From contig JANYLQ010000001.1 of assembly GCA_025363755.1 (NCBI GenBank), positions 46,364 to 110,363 of the forward strand: a stretch of 64,000 bases of DNA, given 5' to 3'. Positions 8,517 to 18,327 of this stretch are shown here, one piece after another (the first letter of the stretch is position 1; each line of letters begins with the position of its first letter). The notes under the pieces were generated by a model. The model was not told the origin of the DNA and did not search any database. It worked only from the letters and a program-made list of their open reading frames with translations. Position numbers and translations under genes: made by a program. The DNA comes from Hyphomicrobiales bacterium. Lineage in GTDB: Bacteria; Pseudomonadota; Alphaproteobacteria; Rhizobiales; Aestuariivirgaceae.

Positions 8517-11030
8517 ATGGCTCTTAATCAATCAATCGAAACGGACGAAAATACTATCCCGGCGAGATTGAAACTGTTTCTCATTCGGCGCGGCTTTGAA
8601 CTTACAGGCATCATCTGTTTTTTAATTATTGTGTCTATCGGTGCTTCTTTAGCGAGTTGGTCTATTGCTGATCCTTCTTTCAATCATGCCACAGGCAGCC
8701 AGCCTACAAATTGGCTCGGCGCACCTGGGGCAATCATTGCCGATCAGTTGATCCAGTATTTGGGGCTGGCCACCTTGCCACTTCTGTTCATTCCGCTGAA
8801 ATGGGTAATGGGACTTTTTGACCACCAGATGCCTAGTGATTTCCGTCGCTCTGGTTTGAGTTGGATTGGTGCCACTATTTCATTTGGATGTTTATTGGCA
8901 TGTTTTCCGGCTCCAAATTTCTGGCATTTGGCTAGCGGTATGGGTGGGAATTTAGGAGATGTTCTTTCAGGTCTATTTTTTTCAATCTTGGCTATTGGCA
9001 TAAAAGGTTTTGTTGCCAAATCCCTCGTCGCTATTTTAGCCTTTGCCGCTTTTGTTTGGACATCAATGCAGGCTTTGGAGTTGGCCAGTATTCCAACGCT
9101 GTTGCCCACACCTCGTGCTAAAAAACCAACGCGCGTTTTGAGGACAGAGTTGCAAATGCGCACATCATGGGCGCAGACGCTATCGAATATTTGGACCGCA
9201 ATTACAGCATCTCGCCCCAAGCCCAAAGTTAGGTCAGCAAGGTCTGCACAACAATCGTCGAACTCTGAGGATGTGCTCAGTCGGTTTGCACCACTTAGCC
9301 TCAAGAAATCACCAAAAGCAAAGCTTGGCAGAATTGAACCATCTTTGGTCAGTGGTCACTCTGATGAAGAATTAATCGGAGACCCCGATGAGAACTTCGA
9401 CGACGCATTGGAATTGATTGATGAAGATGAATTTGAAGAAGTGCCAGCTGCATCGAAAAAGTTAGCAACAAAACTAATTCTAAAATCAAAAACGAAGGCA
9501 GCTGCCAATCATTTTGAATTGCCTCCACTTACACTTCTGAGCGAACCAAAGAAAGCAGGGCGCCAGCCCGAATTTGCCCCAGAGTTTCTGGCCGAAAACG
9601 CTAGGCGACTTGAAGGCGTATTGGAAGACTTTGGTGTGCGTGGTCAAATCATCAATGTACGCCCCGGCCCTGTCGTAACACTTTATGAACTAGAACCAGC
9701 ACCAGGCATCAAATCTTCGCGCGTGATCAGTTTGGCAGATGATATTGCAAGGTCAATGAGCGCTATTTCGGCACGTGTCGCCGTCGTGGCTGGCCGCAAT
9801 GCCATTGGTATCGAATTGCCTAACCCAAAACGCGAAACAGTTTATTTGCGCGAGTTGATGCAAACAGAAAGCTTCATAAACAACAATACAACGCTTGCTT
9901 TGGCATTGGGTAAAAATATCGGCGGCGAACCGATTTTCGCTGATCTCGCACGAATGCCGCATTTGCTGATTGCAGGTACGACGGGCTCGGGCAAGTCAGT
10001 GGGTATTAACACAATGATCCTCTCGCTTCTCTACCGCCTGCCGCCGGACAAATGTAAACTCATTATGATCGACCCCAAGATGCTCGAGCTTTCAGTTTAC
10101 GAAGGAATCCCACATCTCTTGGCTCCAGTTGTTACCGATCCTCGCAAAGCTGTTGTCGCTTTGAAATGGGCGGTTCGTGAAATGGAAGATCGCTATAAAA
10201 AAATGTCAAAGACAGGTGTTCGTAACGTCGATGGTTACAACACCAAAATTACCCAGATGATTGCCAAGGGTGAGAAACTTTCGCGCACTGTACAAACCGG
10301 CTTTGAGCCAGACACGGGTAAGCCAATCTTCGAACAAGAAGATTTGGATCTGCAACCCATGCCATACATCGTGGTGATCATCGACGAAATGGCCGACTTG
10401 ATGATGGTTGCAGGCAAAGACATTGAAGGTGCGGTTCAACGCTTGGCGCAAATGGCGCGTGCGGCCGGCATTCACGTCGTCATGGCCACTCAACGACCAT
10501 CGGTTGACGTAATCACAGGCACAATTAAGGCAAACTTCCCAACCCGCATTTCATTCCAAGTGACTTCAAAAATCGACAGCCGGACAATTTTGGGTGAGCA
10601 GGGTGCTGAACAACTCTTAGGCCAAGGCGATATGCTTTATATGGCAGGCGGCGGGCGTATTTCACGTCTCCACGCGCCATTTGTGACTGACAGTGAAGTC
10701 GAGGAGATCGTCAATCACCTGAAGGCGCAAGGTCAACCTGAATATGTTGAAGCTGTAACCGAAGAAGTCGACGAAGACGAGATGAGCGGTGAGGGCAGTG
10801 GCATGGCTGGTGCTATCGGCAGTTCGGGAGATGAGCTGTACGACCAAGCTGTTGCCGTGGTTCTACGCGACAAAAAGGTTTCGACCAGCTACGTCCAGCG
10901 TCGTTTGCAAGTTGGCTACAACAAGGCCGCTAGCCTGATTGAACGCATGGAAAAAGAGGGCCTTATTTCAGCCGCAAATGCGACTGGTAAACGTGAAATT
11001 CTAGTTCCAGGAGACAGCGCACGGGTTTAG
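8517..11030 (+). CDS. ftsK: DNA translocase FtsK
   Basis: Septum-located ATP-driven DNA pump that clears chromosome ends and activates XerCD at dif. About 837 residues: four N-terminal membrane segments (roughly 20-180), a Pro/Lys/acidic linker to about 340, then the RecA-like motor with GTTGSGKS near 486 and the Walker B IIDEMADLMM near 620. A C-terminal winged-helix gamma domain (SYVQRRLQVGYNKAASLIERM) reads KOPS sequences. I choose the ATG at 8517, which has GGAG 7 bp upstream, over the in-frame GTG at 8502. Confidence 0.96.
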   Translation: MALNQSIETDENTIPARLKLFLIRRGFELTGIICFLIIVSIGASLASWSIADPSFNHATGSQPTNWLGAPGAIIADQLIQYLGLATLPLLFIPLKWVMGLFDHQMPSDFRRSGLSWIGATISFGCLLACFPAPNFWHLASGMGGNLGDVLSGLFFSILAIGIKGFVAKSLVAILAFAAFVWTSMQALELASIPTLLPTPRAKKPTRVLRTELQMRTSWAQTLSNIWTAITASRPKPKVRSARSAQQSSNSEDVLSRFAPLSLKKSPKAKLGRIEPSLVSGHSDEELIGDPDENFDDALELIDEDEFEEVPAASKKLATKLILKSKTKAAANHFELPPLTLLSEPKKAGRQPEFAPEFLAENARRLEGVLEDFGVRGQIINVRPGPVVTLYELEPAPGIKSSRVISLADDIARSMSAISARVAVVAGRNAIGIELPNPKRETVYLRELMQTESFINNNTTLALALGKNIGGEPIFADLARMPHLLIAGTTGSGKSVGINTMILSLLYRLPPDKCKLIMIDPKMLELSVYEGIPHLLAPVVTDPRKAVVALKWAVREMEDRYKKMSKTGVRNVDGYNTKITQMIAKGEKLSRTVQTGFEPDTGKPIFEQEDLDLQPMPYIVVIIDEMADLMMVAGKDIEGAVQRLAQMARAAGIHVVMATQRPSVDVITGTIKANFPTRISFQVTSKIDSRTILGEQGAEQLLGQGDMLYMAGGGRISRLHAPFVTDSEVEEIVNHLKAQGQPEYVEAVTEEVDEDEMSGEGSGMAGAIGSSGDELYDQAVAVVLRDKKVSTSYVQRRLQVGYNKAASLIERMEKEGLISAANATGKREILVPGDSARV

Positions 11031-11119
11031 ACCAATTCTCGCCGTAAAACGGCCCGCTTGTGGGGCTAGTGGTACATGAACTATAGCAATGGCGTAAGGT
11101 TCAAGAGATTCGAAAGTTG

Positions 11120-11773
11120 ATGATGACCAAATTTTTTAAACTTCTAAGTTCCGCTCTCGTAATGATTGGTTTGATGGTGTCGTCACCGATTTTGATGGCG
11201 GCTCAAAAATACCCAAGCGTCAGTTTAAGCGCTGACCAAAAGCGCTCACTGCAAAAAATCAACGCTTTCATGAATAGCTACCAGAGCTTGAAGAGCGATT
11301 TTACTCAGATAAGCTCTAAAGGCCAAACGGCCCAAGGCACTCTATTAATTAGCAAGCCCGGTAAACTACGGTTCGAATATGCACCACCAAATCCGATGCT
11401 GATTGTCTCAGATGGTAAGTGGTTGACGATCAAGAACCGCGTCAAAGAAAAGGGTGATCAGTTCCCTCTATCGGCTACTCCATTGCGCTTGGTCGTTTCG
11501 CCGCAGGTTGATCTGGCAGCTGAAACTGATGTGATTGGCTTTGAAAGCAAAGACGGTATTACCAGCATATCTTTGGCTGATCGCAAGAGCTCGTTGGGTG
11601 GTTATATCGTTTTAGTGTTCGACGAACAACGTAACCAGCTGCAACAGTGGATTATTGTCGATGGTAAGGATCGTCGTACTACAGTGCAGCTTGCTAACAT
11701 TGAAACTGGCGGGAGGTTTGATCCCAAACTCTTCATCGGAAAAATTGACCGTCCTGAGGGGAAGCAGAATTAA
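11120..11773 (+). CDS. lolA: Outer-membrane lipoprotein carrier LolA
   Basis: Periplasmic chaperone that takes lipoproteins from LolCDE to the outer membrane. 217 residues, with a signal peptide of about 27 residues ending near LMAAQK. The family traits GQTAQGTLLISKPGKLRFEY and the hydrophobic-cavity strands follow. ftsK-lolA-xth is a common alphaproteobacterial order. The ATG at 11120 or the next codon may be used; the ribosome site is weak. Confidence 0.92.
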   Translation: MMTKFFKLLSSALVMIGLMVSSPILMAAQKYPSVSLSADQKRSLQKINAFMNSYQSLKSDFTQISSKGQTAQGTLLISKPGKLRFEYAPPNPMLIVSDGKWLTIKNRVKEKGDQFPLSATPLRLVVSPQVDLAAETDVIGFESKDGITSISLADRKSSLGGYIVLVFDEQRNQLQQWIIVDGKDRRTTVQLANIETGGRFDPKLFIGKIDRPEGKQN

Positions 11774-11810
11774 GCTTTAGTTTTTTAAATTCTATCCTTG
11801 CTCCTGTTTG

Positions 11811-11840
11811 AAGCTCATGCCATTTGTTTGGCATGAGCTT
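11811..11840 (+). promoter_or_regulatory. Perfect 12-bp hairpin spanning the xth start codon
   Basis: AAGCTCATGCCA / TGGCATGAGCTT, loop TTTGTT. The xth ATG (11833-11835) lies inside the 3' arm. It could end lolA transcription, since Ts follow the stem, and could also mask the xth start. Confidence 0.7.
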
Positions 11841-12648
11841 TTCAATTGCAACTTGGAATATAAACTCGGTTCGCCTTCGCATTGGCTTGGTACAACGCCT
11901 TTTGTCTGAGGCAAAGCCGGATGTCTTGTGCTTGCAGGAAACCAAATGTCCCCAAGGCCAATTTCCATCAGGTCCTCTGAGTGATTTGGGCTATACCCAT
12001 ATCGCTGAGTTTGGTCAGAAGGGCTATCACGGTGTTGCGATTGTTTCGCGTATCCCCTTTAACACTCAACACTCGCGCGATTTTTGTAATAAGGGCGACA
12101 GCCGCCACGTCAGCGTACGCTTTGAAGGCGAAAAGCCATTTCTGTTGCATAATTTATACGTACCTGCCGGCGGAGACGAGCCTGATCCCGAAATCAACGA
12201 AAAGTTTGCACATAAGATTGCCTTTATTGATGAGATGGAAGAGTGGTCAAAAGCTGATGCAATGCCGAAAGGTTATGGTGCAATTGCCGTCGGCGATTTG
12301 AACATTGCACCGCTCGAGAACGACGTATGGTCGCACCGTGAGCTTTTAAAAGTTGTAAGCCATACGCCGATTGAAGTTGAAGGCTTTGGCCGCATCCAAA
12401 AGGCCGGAGACTGGCAGGACGTCATGCGCAATCATATTCCTGCTGCCAAAAAACTCTACACTTGGTGGAGCTACCGCGCCAAGGATTGGGAATCGTCCGA
12501 CCGTGGACGCAGATTGGACCATATTTGGGCCACTAAAGACATTTCGGATCGCTGCACCAGTATTGAAGTGCTGCGCCACGTGCGCAATTGGCCACAGCCT
12601 TCCGACCATGTGCCTGTCGTGGCAAAATTCGATTTCAATATAATTTAA
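11833..12648 (+). CDS. xthA: Exodeoxyribonuclease III / AP endonuclease
   Basis: Mg-dependent 3'-5' exonuclease and abasic-site endonuclease of base-excision repair. 271 residues starting MSFSIATWNINSVR, which fits the family opening. Visible active-site elements are the catalytic Glu in LQETK (about 37), GDLNIAP (about 155) and the C-terminal SDHVPV with its Asp-His pair. The start lies in the 3' arm of a hairpin and has no clear ribosome site; an in-frame TTG at 11824 is a weak alternative. The stop overlaps the next, convergent gene by 4 bp. Confidence 0.95.
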   Translation: MSFSIATWNINSVRLRIGLVQRLLSEAKPDVLCLQETKCPQGQFPSGPLSDLGYTHIAEFGQKGYHGVAIVSRIPFNTQHSRDFCNKGDSRHVSVRFEGEKPFLLHNLYVPAGGDEPDPEINEKFAHKIAFIDEMEEWSKADAMPKGYGAIAVGDLNIAPLENDVWSHRELLKVVSHTPIEVEGFGRIQKAGDWQDVMRNHIPAAKKLYTWWSYRAKDWESSDRGRRLDHIWATKDISDRCTSIEVLRHVRNWPQPSDHVPVVAKFDFNII

Positions 12649-13109
12649 AGATCGGAAAATTTTCGGGCTTTAGTTAGCAACACCCGCACAGATTCATACT
12701 CGCGCACTGAGTTCACAAGTTTCTCAGATAGATTATGCAGCACAACACGGCCAAACTCTGGATATTCTTTGGCTACGCGTAAGAACAATTCATGGCTGAT
12801 ACGAGCGGTTGATACAATGTCGAGAGCCTTAGCTGTGAGCGTGCTGGGATTACCGCCAATCATAGCAACTTCACCAAGCAGCGATCCGGGCTCAGCACGA
12901 CCGATGCTCTGGCCAGATCTCCGCAAATCAACACTTCCGTTTAATACAAAAAATGCTGCACGCACCTTTTTATCTTCAGTAAGTATCTCTTCACCGATTG
13001 AGAATTCCTGGCGGTCGGCCGCAAAGGCCATGATCTGCAAAGGCACAGATTCGCATTCCCTAAAAATTGGGATTTGGCGCAATGTTTCAGCATCTGCCCG
13101 AACACTCAT
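12645..13109 (-). CDS. Cyclic nucleotide-binding domain protein
   Basis: 154 residues comprising one Crp-type cNMP-binding beta barrel (about 10-120) with the phosphate-cassette-like segment GSLLGEVAMIGG, followed by a helix. No helix-turn-helix is present, so it is not a transcription factor by itself. It lies 59 bp downstream of the response regulator on the same strand, a pairing repeated in Rhizobiales, and may be a small signalling partner. The ligand cannot be told from the sequence. Confidence 0.85.
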   Translation of the reverse strand: MSVRADAETLRQIPIFRECESVPLQIMAFAADRQEFSIGEEILTEDKKVRAAFFVLNGSVDLRRSGQSIGRAEPGSLLGEVAMIGGNPSTLTAKALDIVSTARISHELFLRVAKEYPEFGRVVLHNLSEKLVNSVREYESVRVLLTKARKFSDL

Positions 13110-13168
13110 GCCCGATTTTGCCCCTTTAGCGAATCAACACTCTCTTTGACTGCGATTGGTGGTTTAAA

Positions 13169-13855
13169 TCAAGGGACGAGCTTATAGCCGCCACCTTCTG
13201 TCACCAGAATCTCTGCATGAGCAGGGTCGCGCTCAATCTTCTGCCTAAGGCGATAAATATGCGTTTCAAGGGTATGGGTCGAAACACCAGCATTATAGCC
13301 CCAGACATCTTGGAGCAATGTTTCGCGGCTCATGCTTTGTTCGCCCGAGCGATAAAGGAACTTAATGATTGAAGTTTCTTTTTCGGTCAGCCTGATTTTT
13401 TTGTTATCATCACGAATTAGAACTTTGCTGGCAGGTTTAAAGACATAAGGTCCGATTTGGAAAACCGCGTCCTCGCTATGCTCATGCTGGCGCAAGTGCG
13501 ACCTTATGCGGGCCAAGAGAACGGCAAATCGGAAAGGCTTGGTCACGTAATCATTGGCCCCGGAATCGAGGCCCAAAATTGTATCAGAGTCCGAACCTTG
13601 CGCAGTAAGCATCACGATTGGCCCTTTAAAGCCATTACGACGCATAATTTTACAGGCTTCACGTCCATCCATATCAGGCAGATTGACGTCAAGAATGACG
13701 ATATCCGCATGATCAGCTTTGAGAGATTTAACACCAGCCGTCGCTGTTGCCGAATCCGTCACCACGAATTCGTCATGCAGGCTGAACTGTTCTTTCAGCG
13801 TCTCACGCAGCGTATCATCATCATCAACAATTAGGATCTTCTTGGTTGTAGACAT
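13169..13855 (-). CDS. OmpR-family response regulator (CenR-like)
   Basis: 228 residues. Receiver domain with the acidic pocket DDDD near 11-14, phospho-acceptor Asp56 in ILDVNLPDMDG and Lys106 in VTKPF. A C-terminal winged-helix domain (RLTEKETSIIKFLY through VTEGGGYKLVP) binds DNA. The close match to the alphaproteobacterial type that often sits between xth and an L,D-transpeptidase suggests a CenR-like envelope regulator, but that is from memory of context and not proven. No cognate histidine kinase is adjacent. The strand is divergent from the transpeptidase, sharing an 86-bp intergenic region. Confidence 0.9.
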   Translation of the reverse strand: MSTTKKILIVDDDDTLRETLKEQFSLHDEFVVTDSATATAGVKSLKADHADIVILDVNLPDMDGREACKIMRRNGFKGPIVMLTAQGSDSDTILGLDSGANDYVTKPFRFAVLLARIRSHLRQHEHSEDAVFQIGPYVFKPASKVLIRDDNKKIRLTEKETSIIKFLYRSGEQSMSRETLLQDVWGYNAGVSTHTLETHIYRLRQKIERDPAHAEILVTEGGGYKLVP

Positions 13856-13941
13856 TTTTCTAATCTCGCAGTTTCAAATCGGAGTGAAATTCATGTTATG
13901 CTCAATGCCCGAAGCAGGTCAGGCGGACAACACAACTCACC

Positions 13942-14475
13942 GTGAGCAAAATCATAACACATCTTCACATTCGCGCGATTAACGCGTGTTCAAGTCGGGG
14001 CATCTTAACACTAGGGGCCACGAGGTTTCCATGCCGATTAGGGAATACGGGGCGGCGCTTCCGCAAACGCGAAGGCGATGGGGCCAGTCCCGTGGGTGTA
14101 TTTAGACTGGAACAGCTTTATTACCGTTCAGACAAGATGGTGCGACCAAAAACAAGGCTGAAATCACGTTCTCTTTCAAAAACAGACGGTTGGTGCGACG
14201 CTCCAAGCCATTTTGCCTATAATCGCCTCGTACCATTACCATTTAGCGCAAGTCATGAAGCACTTTGGCGGAGTGATGACGCTTACGATCTCGTGATTTC
14301 AACCAGCCACAATCAGCGCCCTCGCATTAGAGGTTTTGGTAGTGCAATTTTCTTGCACGTTACAAATGGAACGAAAGGCACGGAAGGCTGCATCGCTCTC
14401 TCGAAAAAACATTTGCGCATGGTGCTTGCGCGCTGCACCAAGGATACTCGTCTCTCAATCTGGCCTAACTCGTAA
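13942..14475 (+). CDS. L,D-transpeptidase family protein (YkuD-like)
   Basis: 177 residues from a GTG. The YkuD-type catalytic signature is present: His139 in FLHVTNGT and Cys150 in GTEGCIAL. Such proteins make 3-3 peptidoglycan crosslinks or attach proteins to peptidoglycan. This is the short Rhizobiales version next to the response regulator; no obvious signal peptide is seen, which is unusual for a periplasmic enzyme and may mean the start is mis-set. It ends convergently with the YggS gene, overlapping by 11 bp. Confidence 0.85.
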   Translation: MSKIITHLHIRAINACSSRGILTLGATRFPCRLGNTGRRFRKREGDGASPVGVFRLEQLYYRSDKMVRPKTRLKSRSLSKTDGWCDAPSHFAYNRLVPLPFSASHEALWRSDDAYDLVISTSHNQRPRIRGFGSAIFLHVTNGTKGTEGCIALSKKHLRMVLARCTKDTRLSIWPNS

Positions 14476-15145
14476 CAGCCTTCGGCCTGGTTCCGAAAAT
14501 CGCTGATCCAACCCGCACGCAAGTAGCGCCTTCTTCAATAGCGGCCTCAAAATCACCACTCATACCCATAGACAGGACGGGAAGTTGGTAGGTCTGAGCC
14601 ATACCTTTGAGCGTTTTAAAATGTAATCTTGGATCATCTTCAACGGGCGGAATGCACATTAGTCCCTGAATATGAAAGGCAAACTGTCCACGGCACAGAT
14701 TCATGAATTGCTCCAACTCTTCGGGAAGGACACCAGCTTTTTGAGCTTCACGCCCCGTATTTACCTGCACCAGCAATTTAGTGTCGACTGACTGTTTTTG
14801 GATTTCTTTGGAAAGTGCCAAAACAAGTTTGGGCCGATCAACAGTTTGAATAACGTCGAACAATTGAACGGCCTCAGATACTTTGTTGCTCTGGAGCGGA
14901 CCAATCAGATGAAGTTCAATGCCCGGATATTTCAGGCGTAATTCTGGCCATTTTTTCTGAGCCTCTTGCACGCGGTTTTCCCCAAAAACCCGGTGGCCAC
15001 TCTCCAAGATTGGAATAATATCTTCTGCATCAAAGGTCTTGCTGACAGCAATTAGTGTCACCTCAGACGGCACGCGCTCAGCCTTGATCGCCGCTTTTGC
15101 GATACGCTCTTTAACCAAAGCCAGTTGATTTTGTGATTGGGTCAT
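14465..15145 (-). CDS. YggS/PLPBP family pyridoxal phosphate homeostasis protein
   Basis: A TIM-barrel PLP-binding protein that buffers the PLP pool and amino-acid balance and has no known enzyme activity. 226 residues from the ATG at 15145, which has AAGGACGG upstream at a good distance; the TTG at 15184 is unsupported. Lys36 in LIAVSKTF is the Schiff-base lysine. [10 protein letters not shown] and the C-terminal VRVGSAIFG are family signatures. Divergent from leuS. Confidence 0.95.
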   Translation of the reverse strand: MTQSQNQLALVKERIAKAAIKAERVPSEVTLIAVSKTFDAEDIIPILESGHRVFGENRVQEAQKKWPELRLKYPGIELHLIGPLQSNKVSEAVQLFDVIQTVDRPKLVLALSKEIQKQSVDTKLLVQVNTGREAQKAGVLPEELEQFMNLCRGQFAFHIQGLMCIPPVEDDPRLHFKTLKGMAQTYQLPVLSMGMSGDFEAAIEEGATCVRVGSAIFGTRPKAVTS

Positions 15146-15231
15146 TTGATCCGTCCTTATGACCACGCTTGCAGCACTTTTCAAGGACTGGTACGTGGAT
15201 GCAATTGATTTTGATTTAGAAGGAATTTGGC

Positions 15232-17820
15232 GTGGCCGCTGAGCGTTATAACCACCGGGAAGTTGAACCCAAATGGCAAAAATTTTGGACGGAAAGTAAG
15301 TCCTTTGAAGCTAAGGAGGATGTTTCGCGTCCGAAATATTATGTGCTTGAGATGTTCCCTTATCCGTCGGGTCGTATTCACATGGGGCATGTGCGCAATT
15401 ACACAATGGGGGATGTGATTGCGCGCTTTCGGCGGGCTTGTGGTTACAATGTTCTGCACCCTATGGGCTGGGATGCTTTCGGCATGCCAGCAGAAAATGC
15501 GGCTATCGAACGTGGCGTACATCCAAAATCTTGGACGTATGAAAATATCGCGGCCATGCGCAAGCAACTTAAATCAATGGGTTTGGCCATCGATTGGTCG
15601 CGTGAATTTGCAACGTGTGACCCATCCTATTATCGCCACGAGCAAGCAATGTTCATCGATTTCATGGACGCAAATTTGGTTGAGCGGCGTGTTTCATTGG
15701 TGAATTGGGATCCAGTTGATCAAACTGTTTTGGCCAATGAGCAGGTGATTGACGGTAAGGGCTGGCGCTCGGGTGCTGTCGTTGAAAAACGAGAGCTGGC
15801 TCAGTGGTTCCTGAAAATTACAGCTTATGCAGATGAACTTTTAAGCGCATTGGACGGCCTCGATAAATGGCCAGAAAAAGTGCGCTTAATGCAAAAAAAT
15901 TGGATCGGCCGCTCAGAAGGCTTGCGCTTCACATTTGACTTGGAAGATGCGGCAGGAAAAAAACGGGACCAAGGATTGACCGTTTACACAACACGTCACG
16001 ATACGATTTTTGGGGCAAGCTTCTGCGCTGTTTCTGCGGATCATCCACTGGCTAAAGAAATTGCAGAATCGAATGAAGATGTGGCGACCTTCCGCAAAGA
16101 AGTGGCTGCACTAGGAACCAGCGAAGAGAATATTGAACGCGCTGAAAAGCGTGGTTGTGCTTTGGGTGTTTTCGCGCGCCATCCGTTTGATCCGAATGTG
16201 AAGCTCCCAATCTACGCAGCAAACTTTGTTTTGATGGGTTATGGTGAGGGCGCGATTTTCGGTTGCCCCGCCCATGATCAGCGCGACTGGGATTTTGCGA
16301 CGAAGTATAATTTGCCGATTTTGCCAGTTGTAGCTCCGCGCGGGATAATATCGCCGCCATTAGGTGATGCGCCTTACCTTGACAAAGACGGCGATGAATG
16401 TGTGTTGGTGAACTCACAATTCTTAGACGGCATGAACGTCGAGCAGGCCAAAGCAGAAGTTGCCAAACGCATGAAAGACTCTGGCCGCGGCGAAGTGCGG
16501 GTAAATTTCCGTCTTCGTGATTGGGGTGTTTCTCGTCAACGCTATTGGGGCTGCCCCATTCCGGTTGTTCATTGCAAGGATTGCGGCATTGTCCCTGTGC
16601 CTAAATCTCAATTGCCAGTCGAGCTTCCGGAAGATGTGACATTTGATAAGCCTGGTAATCCACTATTGCATCATCCAACCTGGAAACATGTCAATTGCCC
16701 CAAGTGTAATGAACCTGCGGAGCGGGAAACCGATACGTTTGACACATTCATAGATTCATCTTGGTATTACGCACGCTTTGCTTCATCCCATGCATCAATC
16801 CCCGTAGATCAGGATGCTTCGAAATATTGGCTGCCCGTTGATCAATATATTGGCGGTGTCGAGCATGCTATTTTACATCTGCTTTATTCTCGCTTCTACG
16901 CAAGAGCCATGGTGAAGACAGGTCATTTGCAAATAAAAGAACCGTTCGAAAGTCTGTTTACACAAGGCATGGTCATTCATGAAACGTTTAGAACCAAGTC
17001 CGGTGAATGGGTCTTACCTTCTGACGCTGTAACTAAGGACGGAGCTTGGGTTCACGGAAGCTCGGGTGAGCCGCTAGAATTGGGCGGTGTTGAGAAAATG
17101 TCAAAGTCCAAAAAGAATGTAGTTGATCCTGATACGATCATTGCTTCTTATGGAGCTGATACTGCGCGTTGGTTCATGTTGTCCGATACTCCTCCCGAAC
17201 GCGACATTCAGTGGACCGAGGCTGGTGCTGAAGGTTCATGGCGATTTACGCAAAAGATTTGGCGTCTCGTAAATGATATCGCGGCAACACCGTCACAGTC
17301 AGTTTCTATGAACGAGCAGGGTTTGGCATTGCGCCGAATTTCCCACAGAACGGTGGCCACTGTCACCGATGATTTGAACAACCTACGATTTAATCGCGCC
17401 ATTGCGCGGATTTATGAATTGGCCAACGCGATTAGTCAATCTTTGCAGTCAGCAAACAAGTCTGATGCTTTAGACGGAGCTTTGCGCGAAGCTGGGTCAT
17501 TCCTCGTCTTATTGATGGCTCCAATGATGCCACATTTAGCTGAAGAGTGCTGGAAACTGCTCGGTCACAAATCAGCAGTGGTGGATGGCAATTGGCCCAA
17601 GGTAGAGGCAGGATTAGTGGCTGTTGACGAAGTAACCATTGCCGTTCAGATTAACGGTAAGCGCAGAGATGAAATGACAGTGGCTAAAGGTTTAGATCGT
17701 GGTGCAGTTGAAGTAGCGGCATTGGCGTTGGACACCATTATGCGCCAACTCGATGGTAAGTCTGTAAAGAAGATTATTGTTGTTCCTGACCGAATTGTAA
17801 ATATCGTGTGCGAGGGCTGA
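15232..17820 (+). CDS. leuS: Leucyl-tRNA synthetase
   Basis: Class I synthetase that charges tRNA-Leu and edits mischarged products. 862 residues, normal for bacteria. HMGH (50-53) is the HIGH motif, KMSKSKK near 622 is the KMSKS loop, and the CP1 editing domain with [14 protein letters not shown] residues lies between. Translation starts at GTG 15232 with AGAAGGAA about 11 bp upstream. lptE begins at the base after the stop, so leuS-lptE-holA is one operon. Confidence 0.98.
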   Translation: MAAERYNHREVEPKWQKFWTESKSFEAKEDVSRPKYYVLEMFPYPSGRIHMGHVRNYTMGDVIARFRRACGYNVLHPMGWDAFGMPAENAAIERGVHPKSWTYENIAAMRKQLKSMGLAIDWSREFATCDPSYYRHEQAMFIDFMDANLVERRVSLVNWDPVDQTVLANEQVIDGKGWRSGAVVEKRELAQWFLKITAYADELLSALDGLDKWPEKVRLMQKNWIGRSEGLRFTFDLEDAAGKKRDQGLTVYTTRHDTIFGASFCAVSADHPLAKEIAESNEDVATFRKEVAALGTSEENIERAEKRGCALGVFARHPFDPNVKLPIYAANFVLMGYGEGAIFGCPAHDQRDWDFATKYNLPILPVVAPRGIISPPLGDAPYLDKDGDECVLVNSQFLDGMNVEQAKAEVAKRMKDSGRGEVRVNFRLRDWGVSRQRYWGCPIPVVHCKDCGIVPVPKSQLPVELPEDVTFDKPGNPLLHHPTWKHVNCPKCNEPAERETDTFDTFIDSSWYYARFASSHASIPVDQDASKYWLPVDQYIGGVEHAILHLLYSRFYARAMVKTGHLQIKEPFESLFTQGMVIHETFRTKSGEWVLPSDAVTKDGAWVHGSSGEPLELGGVEKMSKSKKNVVDPDTIIASYGADTARWFMLSDTPPERDIQWTEAGAEGSWRFTQKIWRLVNDIAATPSQSVSMNEQGLALRRISHRTVATVTDDLNNLRFNRAIARIYELANAISQSLQSANKSDALDGALREAGSFLVLLMAPMMPHLAEECWKLLGHKSAVVDGNWPKVEAGLVAVDEVTIAVQINGKRRDEMTVAKGLDRGAVEVAALALDTIMRQLDGKSVKKIIVVPDRIVNIVCEG

Positions 17821-18318
17821 TTGCGGATTTTTATAAATATAGTCACATGTTTTTGTTTGTTGTTCATGACAGGCTGCGCATCTTATCGCCCACTCTATGG
17901 TAAGGGCCCAAGTGGCGAGGGCGTAACATCATCTCTGGCTGCTGTTTCGGTTCCTGAACAACATACCAGAAGTGCTCAATTGGTACGCAATGAATTACTG
18001 GGCAGCATGGGCTCCGCTCCAGTTAAGTTTGCTCTGAAAATGGTCGTGACCGAAAAGACCATTGATGTTTCAACATTGTCGGCATCTAATCTCCATCGCA
18101 AGCGGTTTAATCTTACGGTGCATTATGAATTGGTGAACATTTCTTCTGGAGCAGTTGCAAGTTCTGGTGACAGTTTTTCGAACGTATCTTTTGACACGGT
18201 TCGCCAACCTGTAGCTGATTTGCAGGCTGCGAACAGTGCCATGGAACGTGCGTCACAAGAGGTTGGACAAGATTTGCGCCAACGCGTCGCAGCCTATTTT
18301 GCTGATCACCCCGCTTGA
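17821..18318 (+). CDS. lptE: LPS-assembly lipoprotein LptE
   Basis: Outer-membrane lipoprotein plug of the LptD translocon. 165 residues with a lipoprotein signal ending FMTGC (Cys19) and then SYRPLYG, the usual alphaproteobacterial LptE opening. Family identity is otherwise weakly conserved, and position between leuS and holA is a main support. The TTG start abuts the leuS stop, implying coupling. Confidence 0.9.
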   Translation: MRIFINIVTCFCLLFMTGCASYRPLYGKGPSGEGVTSSLAAVSVPEQHTRSAQLVRNELLGSMGSAPVKFALKMVVTEKTIDVSTLSASNLHRKRFNLTVHYELVNISSGAVASSGDSFSNVSFDTVRQPVADLQAANSAMERASQEVGQDLRQRVAAYFADHPA

Positions 18319-18327
18319 GTTTCTCAA

